From the NCBI GenBank assembly GCA_002751075.1, contig NAOQ01000173.1, positions 95,025 through 119,594 of the forward strand: a DNA stretch of 24,570 nucleotides. Reading direction: 5' to 3'. The notes beneath the pieces are model-generated. The model saw only the letters and a program-made list of their open reading frames with translations, made no database searches and was not told the DNA's origin. This document shows, one piece after another, positions 10,639-22,500 of this stretch (the first letter of the stretch is position 1; each line of letters begins with the position of its first letter). The position numbers and the translations under genes were made by a program. The DNA comes from Ichthyophonus hoferi. Lineage: Eukaryota; Opisthokonta; Ichthyosporea; Ichthyophonida; Ichthyophonidae.

Positions 10639-11707
10639 ATGTCTGACTCTAAAGGGTAGGTAGTCACTATAGTATACATAGGGCATATAACGAAATATAG
10701 CATAATTGCTCTTACCCTTGCTAGTATGTATATCATATACTGTTACTTTTAAATATAATGTTCCGACCTGACCACCATTATCATTTCTATATTCCCTTAC
10801 AAACTCCCTCTACCCTATCTCCTTCCTATTACAGTGCTGTAGTAGAGCAGCGATCCTACCCTTGGGGTTGGGTAGTGTTTGCCCTGTCTATGGTTATCCT
10901 GCCTCCCTTTACCTTCTTTTTCTTCAAAACCTTTGACGTTGATGGTAGGGATTGACTGTTATTACTATATGTTATATTGAGAGGGTATGTTGTATAACAT
11001 TGTCATTCTTTTATATCAACTAACAGCACAGTGTAATATTCAATCATTCTCTATGTCACTAACAACAACATGCTTGCCTGCTGCTTTGCTATTGTTTGCA
11101 TAGATACTTATATAAATACTTTATGGTGTATGTTCATGCAGTGATAAAAAAGAGTATGTATATAAGGTCGTCATAATCTCCCTCGTCTAGCACATAAAAA
11201 TCCCGAAGCATTCATACAACAACTACATATACCTACTTATTTTTTCATGCCCCAACTCTTATTTCTCTCTATACCATCTCTTCCAATCATTCTATCCTCT
11301 CCTAGCTATGTACCTTTGCACTTTAATATACACATACACATACACATGCACACACATACTTACACCTACTTGGAAATCACATACATGCATACAAATATAC
11401 TTAACTATCTACACTAACCAGCCACCAGCTACACATATATTATAGCTATATATATATATGCCACGCCATAAACTCAACTGTCAAATTATACCAATCTACA
11501 TATATATATATATATACAGTACTAACACGCCTTTACCTCGTGGGGTACCTCACAGACTTTACAGAGCGATATAAAATAAGTCCTAATGCAGTAGGTGTGG
11601 TTGCCACAGTATTTGTAGCTCACGTCTTAGCGTTTATATTTGTGCTTATGTCTGTTAAGACGGGGATTGATGAAGAGTCTAAACAACAAGAGAAGAAGAA
11701 GGAGTAG
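10639..11707 (+). CDS. VMA21: V-ATPase assembly integral membrane protein VMA21
   Basis: ER chaperone for assembly of the membrane V0 sector of the vacuolar H+-ATPase. Three exons, 10639-10655, 10835-10944 and 11556-11707, join in phase to give 92 residues (human has 101). The first exon codes only MSDSK and two bases of the next codon. Two membrane segments are seen, about 16-37 (WVVFALSMVILPPFTFFFF) and 54-76, with a short loop between. With this acceptor, the spacing from the Met-x-x-x-Pro of the first segment to the His of the second equals that of human VMA21 as I recall it. The C-terminus is charged and ends KKKE, a KKxx ER-retrieval signal like that of yeast Vma21. A second acceptor after 11519 would add 12 in-frame residues. 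A at -3 supports the start. Confidence 0.88.
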
Positions 11708-11766
11708 GATGGTTACGGGTACAGCAACTATATACATGTATATAGCTATATGTCTAGAGGTATATA

Positions 11767-11772
11767 AATAAA
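11767..11772 (+). terminator. polyadenylation signal of VMA21
   Basis: AATAAA 60 bases after the VMA21 stop codon, the first such hexamer downstream and at a usual distance for a short 3' UTR. Confidence 0.55.
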
Positions 11773-12300
11773 TTATATAGGTTTGGAGTCTTATAATTCA
11801 TTTTTTCAATCACTACCATTCGTTATATATATATAGACATACCTTCCGTATGAGGCTTATCTGTCTTTTTTCCTTCTTATTACTATGCTCTACTTCCTAT
11901 TGATATAATTGGTTCTTTGTAATGTTATATGTATTGTGTTCTGTTTAACAACGTATGCATGGTAATATCCTAATAGCTTTACAATTCTTTCCAATGTGTA
12001 GTACATTTTTAAAATTTTAAAGTCTGCACATACTAATACTGCTATCATCCCATCTCTTTAGCTGTACAGTCTTGCATTTCACTGGGGTCGTTCTATTCTC
12101 TGTATGCATGTTATATACTAATTTAATCAATATTTTTTTCTTAATCTCTCATTGGCCAACAGAAAATAATCTAGGTTGTTGATTTACCATATAGTTTTAT
12201 TGTCTTCATTGGCCAATAATTGTCCTATTGATCTTTAATCAACAATCTAACATTTATCAAGACATTGATCCAATTGATAGTTAATATTATCATACATAAT

Positions 12301-12560
12301 ATAGCTGCCCTAAATTAATAATTAATTGGCAATGTAATTATATTTCGAGTCCTAAATTATTCATAGGGCTGTATAAAGGTCAATAATAGTGTATATATAC
12401 TACAACACATACTATAATCTGTTTAATATACCTATAATATTCTAGTATGGCTGTCTTTGACTGCCAATTAATTAATTGCCATTGTAATTAGACTTAGAGT
12501 CCCAAACCAATGGTAGTGTATAATATATTTGATATTCCTACAATATTACTATCTACTCGA
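12301..12560. repeat. diverged 150-base tandem direct repeat
   Basis: The block from about 12303 is repeated from about 12450. Shared anchors are AATTAATTG-CA-TGTAATTA (ending 12340 and 12490), GAGTCC (12347-12352 and 12497-12502), AGTGTATA, and ATA-CCTA-AATATT. The step is 150 bases. The copies have drifted and differ by indels. No coding sense was seen. Confidence 0.55.
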
Positions 12561-14306
12561 CCTTCAGCAACACCTATATATATTGCTCTCTATTTTCTAA
12601 AAGTTATTATTGATTTCTTGTTTACCTGGTTACCAGATTAACTTTTTGACCAATTATTATGTGAACATTATGCGTCATTTTTTTTAAAAAAATTACCCAT
12701 TGATATTTAATAGTAGGGATTGCAGCCTATTGCATTTAAGCTCAAATTAAAAGCTACATTAAATTGATGAGATCGGATATTTTATTGGATGATAAGTTAT
12801 TTTAACCAAATATAGAATGTTGCTTGATCTAGTTATCAATGTTTTCGGCCAATCATCGGTATTAATCACAAATGATCTATAAATGGGTTATAGCATCAAT
12901 GAGAATAAAACTACACCCTACAATATTATCCTTTGTATTGTGGGTCTTGGTTAAGATTACAAATAATTGTAAAATTTATGTATTATGATGAGGGTAGAAT
13001 GCACTGCAACATACCCTTAATACTATTGCATGAATGATTTATTATAACCCCTAGGATTACAACAAAACCCATTATATACCAGTCAAAGCAGTCTTCAAAT
13101 AAAAACAACTTATTGTAAATGATTTTATAAATATAATCAATGAAATTCACTGGTTGGCCTTCCATATATGAAATCCCCCAGCAACCAATCAAGCCATATT
13201 ATATAACTATATAGCAATCTACGCAGGCAATAAAAACTTTAATCAATAAAGACTCAACGTCTTCGGCATTGTGAGGTTATATCCTAACTATCCTCAGATA
13301 CTAATCAAACAACAAGTTCGTTTAAAATAATATATATGAATTAAATTTTACTCAAAGAGTATGCGTCTTTAATAAAAATGTGTTGAGCCTTTAGAACAGT
13401 TCTGTGTACGAACAATCGCGTGCCTTTATTATTTTATGTAATCTTGTATATATCTTTCTGTTGCTTCAAAGTCAGTTAGGATAAAAATTCGCCCTGGTAA
13501 AATATTAACTAATGAGCTTAGGTTCAAGGATCAAGTTGACGCTAAAAACATCTAGTCTAATGAATCGAAAAAAAAAAATATACTAATTATTTGATTGACT
13601 GTAGGAACTTGTTCCAAGTTATTTTATGAGTTAATTGAATTGTCAGCATTGTAGAATCAAACTCTAAACCAGTAAGATCATTGACAAAAATTCCCAATTA
13701 AACTTAACTAGAAATGGATGTCTTTCCTCTATAGTAATAAGTGAATATAATATACAATAAATAAAAAGAATGTGCTGTAAAGGTGCAGTGAGCGGGACAG
13801 TCATGATTATTTCGGAAAAAAGACCAATCAATAAATTTGCTTAAAATAATATATACAATTTAAAATTTTAAATAGCTCATCCCGTATGCAATATGACTCC
13901 AACTCACTCTTTTTTAATATAGTAAAAAAAGCCTAGTGATATTTCTTTTTTATTTAAATATAGAGAATACATAGTACCAATATATAGGGTGAATCACAGA
14001 TTAATTTTAATCAACCAATAATTTATCAACCTTATGGGCCTAGTCTTTCCCTCCTGCTGACTTCTTCAATAATAACAATATGTCTTAGTCTATCTTTACT
14101 CCGTGGATGCAAAGGGACACGTTAAAACATTCCTTAATTAGGCTTAATAAGGTATTTGACCAATTATAAATAGCTATTAATCACAAAGAACAACCCTGTC
14201 TACTTATATTTCACAATAGTTGATATTTGCAGTGTTATTATTAATAGATTGGGCTAATTAGAAAACAATTAGAAAACAATTACCAATTAATAATGCAGCC
14301 ATCATA

Positions 14307-14932
14307 TTATATAACAACAGATAAGTAGGGGTTGTTAATTATCTTAGATAGGAGAACCTGACAAAGGGCACTAAATATAAAGGAGAAAAGGACGAATAGA
14401 TAGGCCTTGTTGTAGCTCAGGTTGAGGGATGCTGTATACGTGTAGATGTGTGCATATATATATATAAATATGTGTGTGTAAGTTAGTAAGGGGAATATCG
14501 ACTGGGAAGGGTAGTATGAATGTATGTACGCATATAAATTTATTTATAGAAACATATGTAAATATGTGTATATTGAAAGAGAAAACAATTAAGACATTAT
14601 GATAAGATGATAACAAGCAACAGAAATAGAGGGGTATATACCATGTAAAGCCTCGGCATTAGAAGATATGTTCAAAGCATAAATAACCCAGGCAAAGGCT
14701 CTATCGTGGTAGTCCCATATCCACATTAACACTACTAGTAGGCGGACAAAGCCAGAGAGCATGAGAGGAATGGCTATGTGTGATTGGCTGTGTAGGGTTG
14801 AGGGGAAGGTATGGGAATATGCGTAAATTGGAAATGGGTATATGGATTAATTCCTTATAAAGTACTATACTATTTAACCATTATTTCTTATCTTTCCTAT
14901 TTTATTTTTTATTTTTAACGTCTTTTATTTTG

Positions 14933-14970
<38 letters not shown>

Positions 14971-17318
14971 ACTTCCTAAATAGAAATCACTATATAGGTT
15001 AATTAATATATCAATATAAAGCTAAAGTTAATAATATATAGATCGAATATAATATTAGGTTATCATTGATAGTACTTGGTATTGGTATTATTCTTTCATA
15101 TAGTTGCGTTAAAAAGCATAAAGATAAAAACGGATTGGAGGAAATTAAAGTTCTAAAATTAAAATTTAGGATCCTCTATTTTAAAATTAAAAATTAAAAC
15201 AGTCCTCTTACATTGAAGAATAAGTCAGACGCTTCTCGAATAGATGGACCAGGCAACATACACCCAATATATAGATCAGAAAACCTGGACAATGATTCGG
15301 TTAGATTTTTATATAAGGGTGTGCTACTGACGGGTTGTGTGCACGTGTACGGATATATATATGTATGTATGCATGCATGTGAATTTGTATGTATATGTGT
15401 ATGTGTATGTGTGTATATCTCTACCGGATTATATATATGTAATACATAGATACATCCATACCATATAACCGCAAGTATAAGTATGCATACACATACCTAT
15501 AGCCGCAGCCAACCAGGCTTTTAAAAAAAGAGTCCACACCTCAGAGAGAAACAGTTGGATCTCTTCATTGATGTAGACACGCGTACACTTGAGATCTGAT
15601 AGGTGGTCAGGATTATAATAGACCGTGGGTAGTGGATGGCAAGGTATTGAGAGAAAGTTATAAGTTATGAAAGATATGCTTGAGTTGATGTTAATATAAT
15701 ATATATGCATATATGCGAGGATAATAGTAAGTATAAGTAGGTAGGTAAAGGAATATTTAACACCACTACATTATCTAACCATAGATATTGCATTCCTATT
15801 GTGAATATATTATTAATTTTTTCAACATTATATATATATATATAACTATGCGTGGCTTGTGTTAATCCAGTTGGTAATCCACTCAAATCGCACAGTTAGA
15901 TCCATTCAAAATATATAAAAAGGATACAAGCATCACACAAGATGCAGACGAATCCTAGTTTTATAATACGGTACTATAATAATCGCTAGATTAGTAGGAA
16001 CAGGGCACTGGGTGACTAGGGCAGGATTAAAGGGGAATATGACGTCATACATGTATATATCATAGGGTTATTTTGATTGGACTTGGTATGTATATCATAT
16101 AAATCCAGAACAATACTAAAAACAACGAATAGAACATATGCAATAGTATAAGTATGGTTGGCTAAGATGAGGATATTTGAAATTCTCTACGTGGAGAGCG
16201 CATGCAAAACAACAGTAATTATAAGGTGCAGTATATGAATACAAACAATCATATATAATACAGACCATGCTATATTTAAATTCTCTTTTTAAAAGTAAAA
16301 GGTTTAATAACAAATCATGCTAGGGCAAAGAAAGTTATAATAGATTAATAGCTGAGGTAAAAAGGTTGTAATGAAGTGAAAGGGGAAAAAAAGAAATCGT
16401 TGTGTTAGTCTGTTATAATAATGATAATAATAAAAATAATAATAAGAAATTTTAAAATTTTAAATCTTAAAAGAAGAGACCACGAGGCTGCCTACTTTAA
16501 TGTTGCTATGTGTAGAAGGTAGGCAATTAAATAGAAGGTGTCGGTAAACCTCTGGTTTATGTAATAACATGTCAATAACAATAATCAAATATTCATATTC
16601 AATGTACTTGTCTGCTACTTTTCCACAATTGGTCTGCGAGGGGGAAAGAAAGAAAGAGGGAAGAAAGGATGAATAGAGAAGGATGTGTAAAGAGATAGTA
16701 GGTAAAGAAAAAAAGAAATAGAGAACAGTGCGAGAGAGAAAAGAACAAAACGAAATAGAGACAAAGGTATAATTGCATAACAATATTAATGACTAGTCGT
16801 ACGTTACCAAGTATGATACTATGTAGGTAGGTAAGTATGTTTTTACGTATGATAGTTTGACGGTACCACAGTATGATAGTATAGTAGTATGTACGTAACC
16901 ATCCAATTTTCTATAAGAGGAATGGGCATGGTTTGACTATCAGTTTCAGGCTAACATGTGCATACACACAAACACAACTCCAGTTTGTGTTTATGTATTT
17001 TTGTTTTTGGGTATTGTGTATACGCAAATTACATATAATAAAATTACAAGTCAGTGATCATATATATATATATATATAAGTGGGGTATACGTAATTGTAA
17101 ATGTATGCCGGGGGGTGGTGATTGAAGTATTTCCGATAAAGGAGAAGAGATGCCATAATTACAAGTAAAGGAGTATTATATATATATATATACGTCAAAA
17201 CATAACATATAAAATAACTGTGACTTACACAGTGTGTTAGGCGTATATTGTTATTACTATATTCCTTGTATAGGTCCTTTACAGGGGACCCACACTCTAC
17301 ACACCGAGGCATTGCCAT
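14307..17318 (-). CDS. ARV1: ARV1 ER lipid homeostasis protein
   Basis: Multi-pass ER protein needed for sterol and sphingolipid distribution and implicated in GPI-anchor synthesis. Seven minus-strand exons: 17318-17229, 16633-16496, 15973-15928, 15595-15497, 15284-15212, 14787-14642 and 14431-14307. All introns are GT-AG and all phases agree, giving 238 residues (human about 271). The N-terminal ARV1 homology domain is plain: a zinc ribbon with Cys6/Cys9 and Cys30/Cys33, then KVADKYIEYE (35-44) and YRHLLFN (60-66). KLGFVCILCDAY (81-92) matches the conserved KLxxxCxLCxA stretch. Hydrophobic segments follow at about 106-140 (two spans), 153-173 and 207-225. Exon 3 is only 46 bases and its donor (GTATCC) is weak, so that junction is the least certain. 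A at -3 and G at +4 support the start. The gene converges on VMA21 and diverges from the SV2-like gene. Confidence 0.93.
14934..14966. repeat. TTA microsatellite
   Basis: Eleven perfect TTA units inside ARV1 intron 5. Confidence 0.9.
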
Positions 17319-17632
17319 GTTTAACCAAACGTTTATATTTATTTATTTCCTTTATTAATTTGACATTCCTTCCAACCGTTAACATAAATATAAATATATA
17401 TTATGTTGATTATGTATATTACGCATATATACGAATGTTTATATTGGAGTTTACCTCGCTCATATAATTAACATACACCAATACCTACTTGATTTAAGCT
17501 GTTTAAAAGTAGATAAATATGCGTAGACCAATCATTGCGTGCATTGTTAAATATGATATCAGGTGATTGGGTATGCTTTTTGTGTAGTACTCCACCGTTA
17601 GCTGCCGTGTTTGTATTTATTAGGTTCCATTC

Positions 17633-17658
17633 ATATATATATATATATATATATATAT
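17633..17658. repeat. AT microsatellite
   Basis: Thirteen perfect AT units. Confidence 0.9.
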
Positions 17659-18379
17659 GGAATAATTTAGTTAGTCAAGTTATTAATAAAGACTAAAGAT
17701 AATATATAATAAAATACCATAATATATGTACGTGCTCTTAATGGATATCATATGGCAGCTGATAGGGGATGATTGAGATAGAACTCAATTGTACGTCCAT
17801 GTTTCAATTATTATCTTACGTAATAGTGTCAGTTCTAACAACTTGTGCAAAGATGTCGGGATCTCATTATATATTTAATAGTAGTTAATTTTTCTGAACC
17901 AGCAGTAGTAGTAGTCACTTGATTGAATCTTTCTTTAAGGCACAGTTGTTGAGGTAGAGGTTTCATAGAAGGCCCATATACCGACTCTCTAGGTAACTAG
18001 TTGTAGTAATTATACCCGTGTTCTAATTCAGAAAGAATCGATGCTCTGATTCGCTTGGATGCGAATGTGGAAATTGCACAATGTGATCGATCAGTAGGAG
18101 TGATATATTACATTGTAAATAAGTAAATAATAACTATTGCCATTATTTAATGTTAGGAAACAGTTCTCAAAGTTCTGAACGAGCGAGAGATCTGGACACT
18201 GATTATTGTATGTAAGTGCTAATGGTGGATTAGACGTTACAATAACACTGTGGTTATTACTACATACATAAAATTAAATGAAAAGTGTTTGTGTATGTTA
18301 CGAACTTCGTACTTTATGTACTGATTTTACCGCGTATGTGTACGGATCATATTTTTTACTAGTGTTCACACATATATGA

Positions 18380-18413
18380 GCGGGAGTCCAGTGTTCCCGC
18401 ATGTTTTTGCGGG
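18380..18413. other. three-arm alternative hairpin
   Basis: GCGGGA (18380-18385) pairs with TCCCGC (18395-18400), leaving a 9-base loop. The same CCCGC core followed by A also pairs with TGCGGG (18408-18413), leaving a loop of 6 bases. The central arm can form only one stem at a time. The GC-rich arms stand out strongly in this AT-rich gap. Confidence 0.55.
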
Positions 18414-18789
18414 CCTCCTTTATTGTTGACTTTTGTTTGCCTGAATACCTCATTTTACCGTCAGCACATGGTTACCAATGAAGTTCAATTCCTTTAACTA
18501 ACCATAAATATTATTATTGGTTAATACATATTGTGAAAAAGCCTCAAGATCCACTAGGGATGTCTAGATTTTTGGAGCAAGGCACTATGCAATCTGTGCA
18601 TCAACAAATCATTTACTTCTGCGATCCGAATTATAAACTGTCGATCGATATTAAGTAGAGTAGCGGGGATAGCCCAGATATATATATCTCCAATTGGATA
18701 AGAAGGTTAAGTGAAGAACGAATGAAAAGCTGGATTATAAAAAAACAAACAATATCACAATAAACATAAGAGATATTTTATTCAAATAT

Positions 18790-18834
18790 GATTGGCTAAA
18801 ATAATTAAAATAAATTATAGTAAACAAGCCAATC
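18790..18834. promoter_or_regulatory. inverted pair of NF-Y cores
   Basis: GATTGGCT (18790-18797) and AGCCAATC (18827-18834) are perfect inverted copies separated by 29 bases, about 0.75 kb before the SV2-like ATG. They could form a CCAAT pair of a promoter with a long 5' leader, or a small inverted repeat. Confidence 0.35.
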
Positions 18835-19566
18835 GTTATATTATGTGGTTGTGTCTGCTCGACATGATTGGATGAAGATTGCTATCTATCCAGCCAGGTA
18901 ATATAGATTACAAAGAGCAAGTGGTACTCAGCGCAGCACATAATACTTGATAATTTTTCCACTAAATAGGTACTAAAGTCATACGGCTTACGAGAATGTG
19001 CTGAATTTTTAAATTTCATAATTCATGTTCTTCGGCCTATAGCCTAAAATTAGAGTAACCAGTTAGTATTCATAGAGATAGGACGACTAGCAGCCTATTA
19101 ACAGGAGTAACAGTAGTAATTCCCATAAAATTTGTTGCCCAAGCCAATGAATGGCCTTGCTGCAGATTTTAATGAAAATTCTTCGGAATTTGTTTTCCGA
19201 CAAGATTTATTTATAATTTGTTCACTAGACAACTCATCTAGCGGCACACCAATAGTAGGCTCTTATTAATAGTAAGGAATGGTATACGTAGATAATACCT
19301 ATCAGTAGTTTATTGCCTTGCTTACAAAAAGATAAGAGCGGAAGAGTAGGTGTTGCTTTATTTATTTTGCGTAAAGAAATAATTAAAGGTAGTTAACTTA
19401 GCCAATGCTTTAAGTCGACGTGGTTTCAGTTGATTTATTAATGACAGGCAATAACAAGTATGTATGAAGTATATAACGAGTACGGTTATAGATCACTTTT
19501 ATTAGTGTGAAGATTTATGTATTTGTTTTCCTTTGTTTATTTAAGTTAGTAAAATACTAGTTAAAG

Positions 19567-22500
19567 ATGAACAAGGACCCAAGCTTGTCCGGTTCCCTGG
19601 ACGCTGCATCAGAAATCGTCGTTCCCAATAGTCCCACAAGTGACGATCAGGTTGACCTTGAGCTGCAGAAAGATGTGAATAGTTATGATCAAACTTTGAA
19701 GCAGGTAAAATATACTTCCTTTTGGTATTATTTTTACGTTCCAGTTCTATACCCACTATACCTACATAATTGTACATGCTTAGCCATAATCTCCGCTACT
19801 GTATCAAGTTAGATGGGGCTTATTATTAGTCACGTTGGTGTGGTCGTGCAGTGGTCGTGCATGCATTTGGCATATATTACTGATTTTGTTCCTTCACCTA
19901 ATTTTTAAACATTTGTTCAATCTTTCTACAGATCGGAGTGGGAAGGTTCCAGTGGGCCCTGTTATTGTTGTGTGGGTGGGCTAATGCAGCAGACGCAGTT
20001 GAAATCATTGTTATATCATTTACTCTTCCGGCAACTGCAAAAGAATTACACCTGACAGATAAAATGAATGGTCTTCTTACTTCAGTTATCTTTATAGGAA
20101 TGATGTTTGGTGGCTGGATATGGGGTACATATGCCGACCTTAAAGGAAGGAGACAGACTCTGATGCTATCGATGTTCGTCAATTTTCTGTTTGCTTTCAT
20201 ATCGGGTTTCTCAGTTTCTTTTGAAATGTTGGCGATATTCCGATTCCTAAGTGGTTTAGGGTACGTATCCATAGATTTTTCTGTTTCTTACACACATCCC
20301 TTTCCTTCATTGCTTCTTTCATTGCTCTTTACATACATATTTTGTAGCCTTACCATGTACTTCTACATAAATTATACACTCTAGTGGCAAACCAAATTAT
20401 CTATGCTTGTATGCATGTTTCGGTATATATATTTATATCTACATTCAGGTCTAAGTAAGGAAGTGTTAACATTGGTTTTTAGTGTATAGCTTATATATCC
20501 TATTAGGCACCTATTATTAATGGTATTTTTATGTTTCTTTTAGTCTTATAGAGTTCTTATAAGCTAAAATATATGCATATCCAATCACAACAGGGTTGGT
20601 GGTTCGATACCAGTAGTCTTTTCTTATTTCTGCGAATTCCTTCCTCCTGCACATCGCGGCAAATTTCTATCCTATCTAGCTGCATTCTGGATGGTTGGAA
20701 GTATAATGTGCGCTGGTATGGCATGGTAAGTAATCTATGTAGATGAGTGTGTGCCCGTATGGTTACAGTTTATAGTTTTAATAGTAATAGCAATTATAAG
20801 AATAATCAGATATCTAAGGGATACTTTACTATGGCGTATAGCGTTAAAATGTATTAAATATATTGCCCCGCGCTGAATGGATATAATTTGTATACGATAT
20901 TTATAAATTGAAAACTACCCCATCCCTTTTGTATACTAGTATATAGTTGATAGATACACAACAAGTTTATGTGCATATTATAGCATATGTATATATTCGA
21001 CATTCAACACACAAAATACAGTGTTTACAATAGAATATTATTTTTAACTAACGGCACACATTGGTGGGAATATATATATAAACATTTTCACATCATTTTG
21101 CTTACTTTTCTTTTCTTTTTCCATCTCCTTTCTTCCTTTCTCCTTTCCCTTGCTCCCTGCAGGGGAATTATACCCCCAGGTACTATTCAAGGCGTCAGTT
21201 CATGGCGATTTTTCCTATGGATGGCAGCCCTTCCTAGTTTTCTAGTATCAATATGTGTGTACTTTGCACCTGAAAGTCCACGGTATCTATTAACTGTAAA
21301 TAGATATGACGAGGCGATGATTATACTGGAGCATATGTATAGGTAGGCTACCATACATGTATATATGTTTCAATGGCTAGGTATAATATTTTTATATATA
21401 CTATGCCATAAATATACCATAATATCTAGAAAATGTGTGCTGGTATGTACTAATACAGACATAAAAATTGAGGCTAATAGTCTATTATTGCTAAGGGTGA
21501 GAGCTGGAATAATATATAGTAGATATTATATTGTTTTATTAGCAAAAGCTTATTAGTAGTTTCACACAACAGGTAACCTTCATTACATTTTAAAATCCAT
21601 AGCCAATTACATCTACATTAATGCAAAATAATTTATCTTTAAGCTATAAAGTAGGTTTTATTCATTCCAATGTACTAGTAGAGTACAATAAATTAGATTT
21701 TAATTGATGAATAGCATGATTAATTTATATGATAGACATCTCACTGGTGGTTATGTACAGAGTAAATCATCCTGGAAAGGAATTAAGAGACGCAACAGGG
21801 TTTCGACATATTGAAATGGCAGATTATCGCAGTCAACCAACGGAAATGTAGGTCATGGTTTGAAGTGGATGTATGGAAGAGAGAATGGGGGTATATAAGG
21901 TGGTATATATTTACGTGCAATGATAGAATGATATATGCCCAATAAGATCAACCTATGTACCCCACTTTATATATAAGTAATATAATTTTAAAATTTTAAA
22001 TACCCACTAAGATCAATGTATACCTCTATAACATCTCGATTGACCTAATTTATGACGTCACCATGATGACACAGAAATGCCAGAAATATTCCTCTTATGA
22101 TCAAAGCCTTTTTCAAGTCATCAAAGGACTTATTTACCACCTCCAAATTGTTACGATTTAATACATTGAAACTCTTGGTTATCTGGATTACACTTTGCTA
22201 TGGTTACTATGGCCTATTTCTCTGGTTACCGTTGTACTTTGGTACTATACCCCAGGTTAGTACACGTAGTTTTATTTAATTTTGTTGTATTTTTATTTTT
22301 ATTTTTATTAAAAAAATAACTTCAGTTTTTTAATTTAGTTTTTTATTTGGTCTGTTTCTCTCGTGGTTACCATTATGCTCTGTCATACACCCAAGTTTTT
22401 TGCATGTAATATTTTATCATTTATATTTTAAGCGTGTTTTATTGTGCTTTGTTTTATTTAACTTTATTGTCTTTTTAAGCATTTAAAACTTTATTTAGTT

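Larger units (their letters stand above)
11708..14306. other. 2.6-kb gap between the convergent VMA21 and ARV1 genes
   Basis: AT-rich DNA that should contain both 3' ends. It holds a 150-base direct repeat (12301-12560), an inverted repeat (12172-12249), and a diverged pair at about 13300-13370 and 13828-13900 sharing TTAAAATAATATATA. The minus-strand frame at 12983-13192 is not recognisable as a protein. No gene is supported. Confidence 0.5.
17319..19566. other. 2.2-kb gap between the divergent ARV1 and SV2-like genes
   Basis: It should hold both promoters. It contains an AT microsatellite (17633-17658), an alternative hairpin (18380-18413), a pair of inverted NF-Y cores (18790-18834), and a somewhat less AT-rich stretch at about 17870-18215 with short open frames on both strands and a strong GTAAGT donor at 18212. 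I cannot assign that stretch to a gene. Confidence 0.5.

Noticed and set aside
12983-13192. 69-codon minus-strand frame
   Set aside because: AT-driven open frame, no family resemblance and no flanking exons.
14642-14773. Alternative acceptor for ARV1 exon 6 after TAG at 14774-14775
   Set aside because: It would fit only if exon 5 were skipped. Exon 5 (15284-15212) matches the family, and its phase requires the acceptor before 14787.
15213-15449. 78-codon plus-strand frame with Cys/Val-rich repeats
   Set aside because: It is the antisense of ARV1 exon 5, extended through a GT-rich simple repeat.
16116-16313. Minus-strand 65-codon frame with CCFACALH, first considered as an ARV1 exon
   Set aside because: It has no fitting acceptor or phase. 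The exon at 15973-15928 gives the conserved KLGFVCILCDAY block in the correct phase.
1623-17318. ATPAF2 and VMA21, both ATPase assembly factors, as a functional cluster
   Set aside because: They lie on opposite strands, have unrelated partners and are separated by a fossil and a DEP gene. Chance neighbourhood is the simpler reading.
20601-20611. Perfect tRNA B-box match GGTTCGATACC
   Set aside because: It lies within coding exon 3 of the SV2-like gene and codes the conserved GGSIP residues. No tRNA arms surround it.
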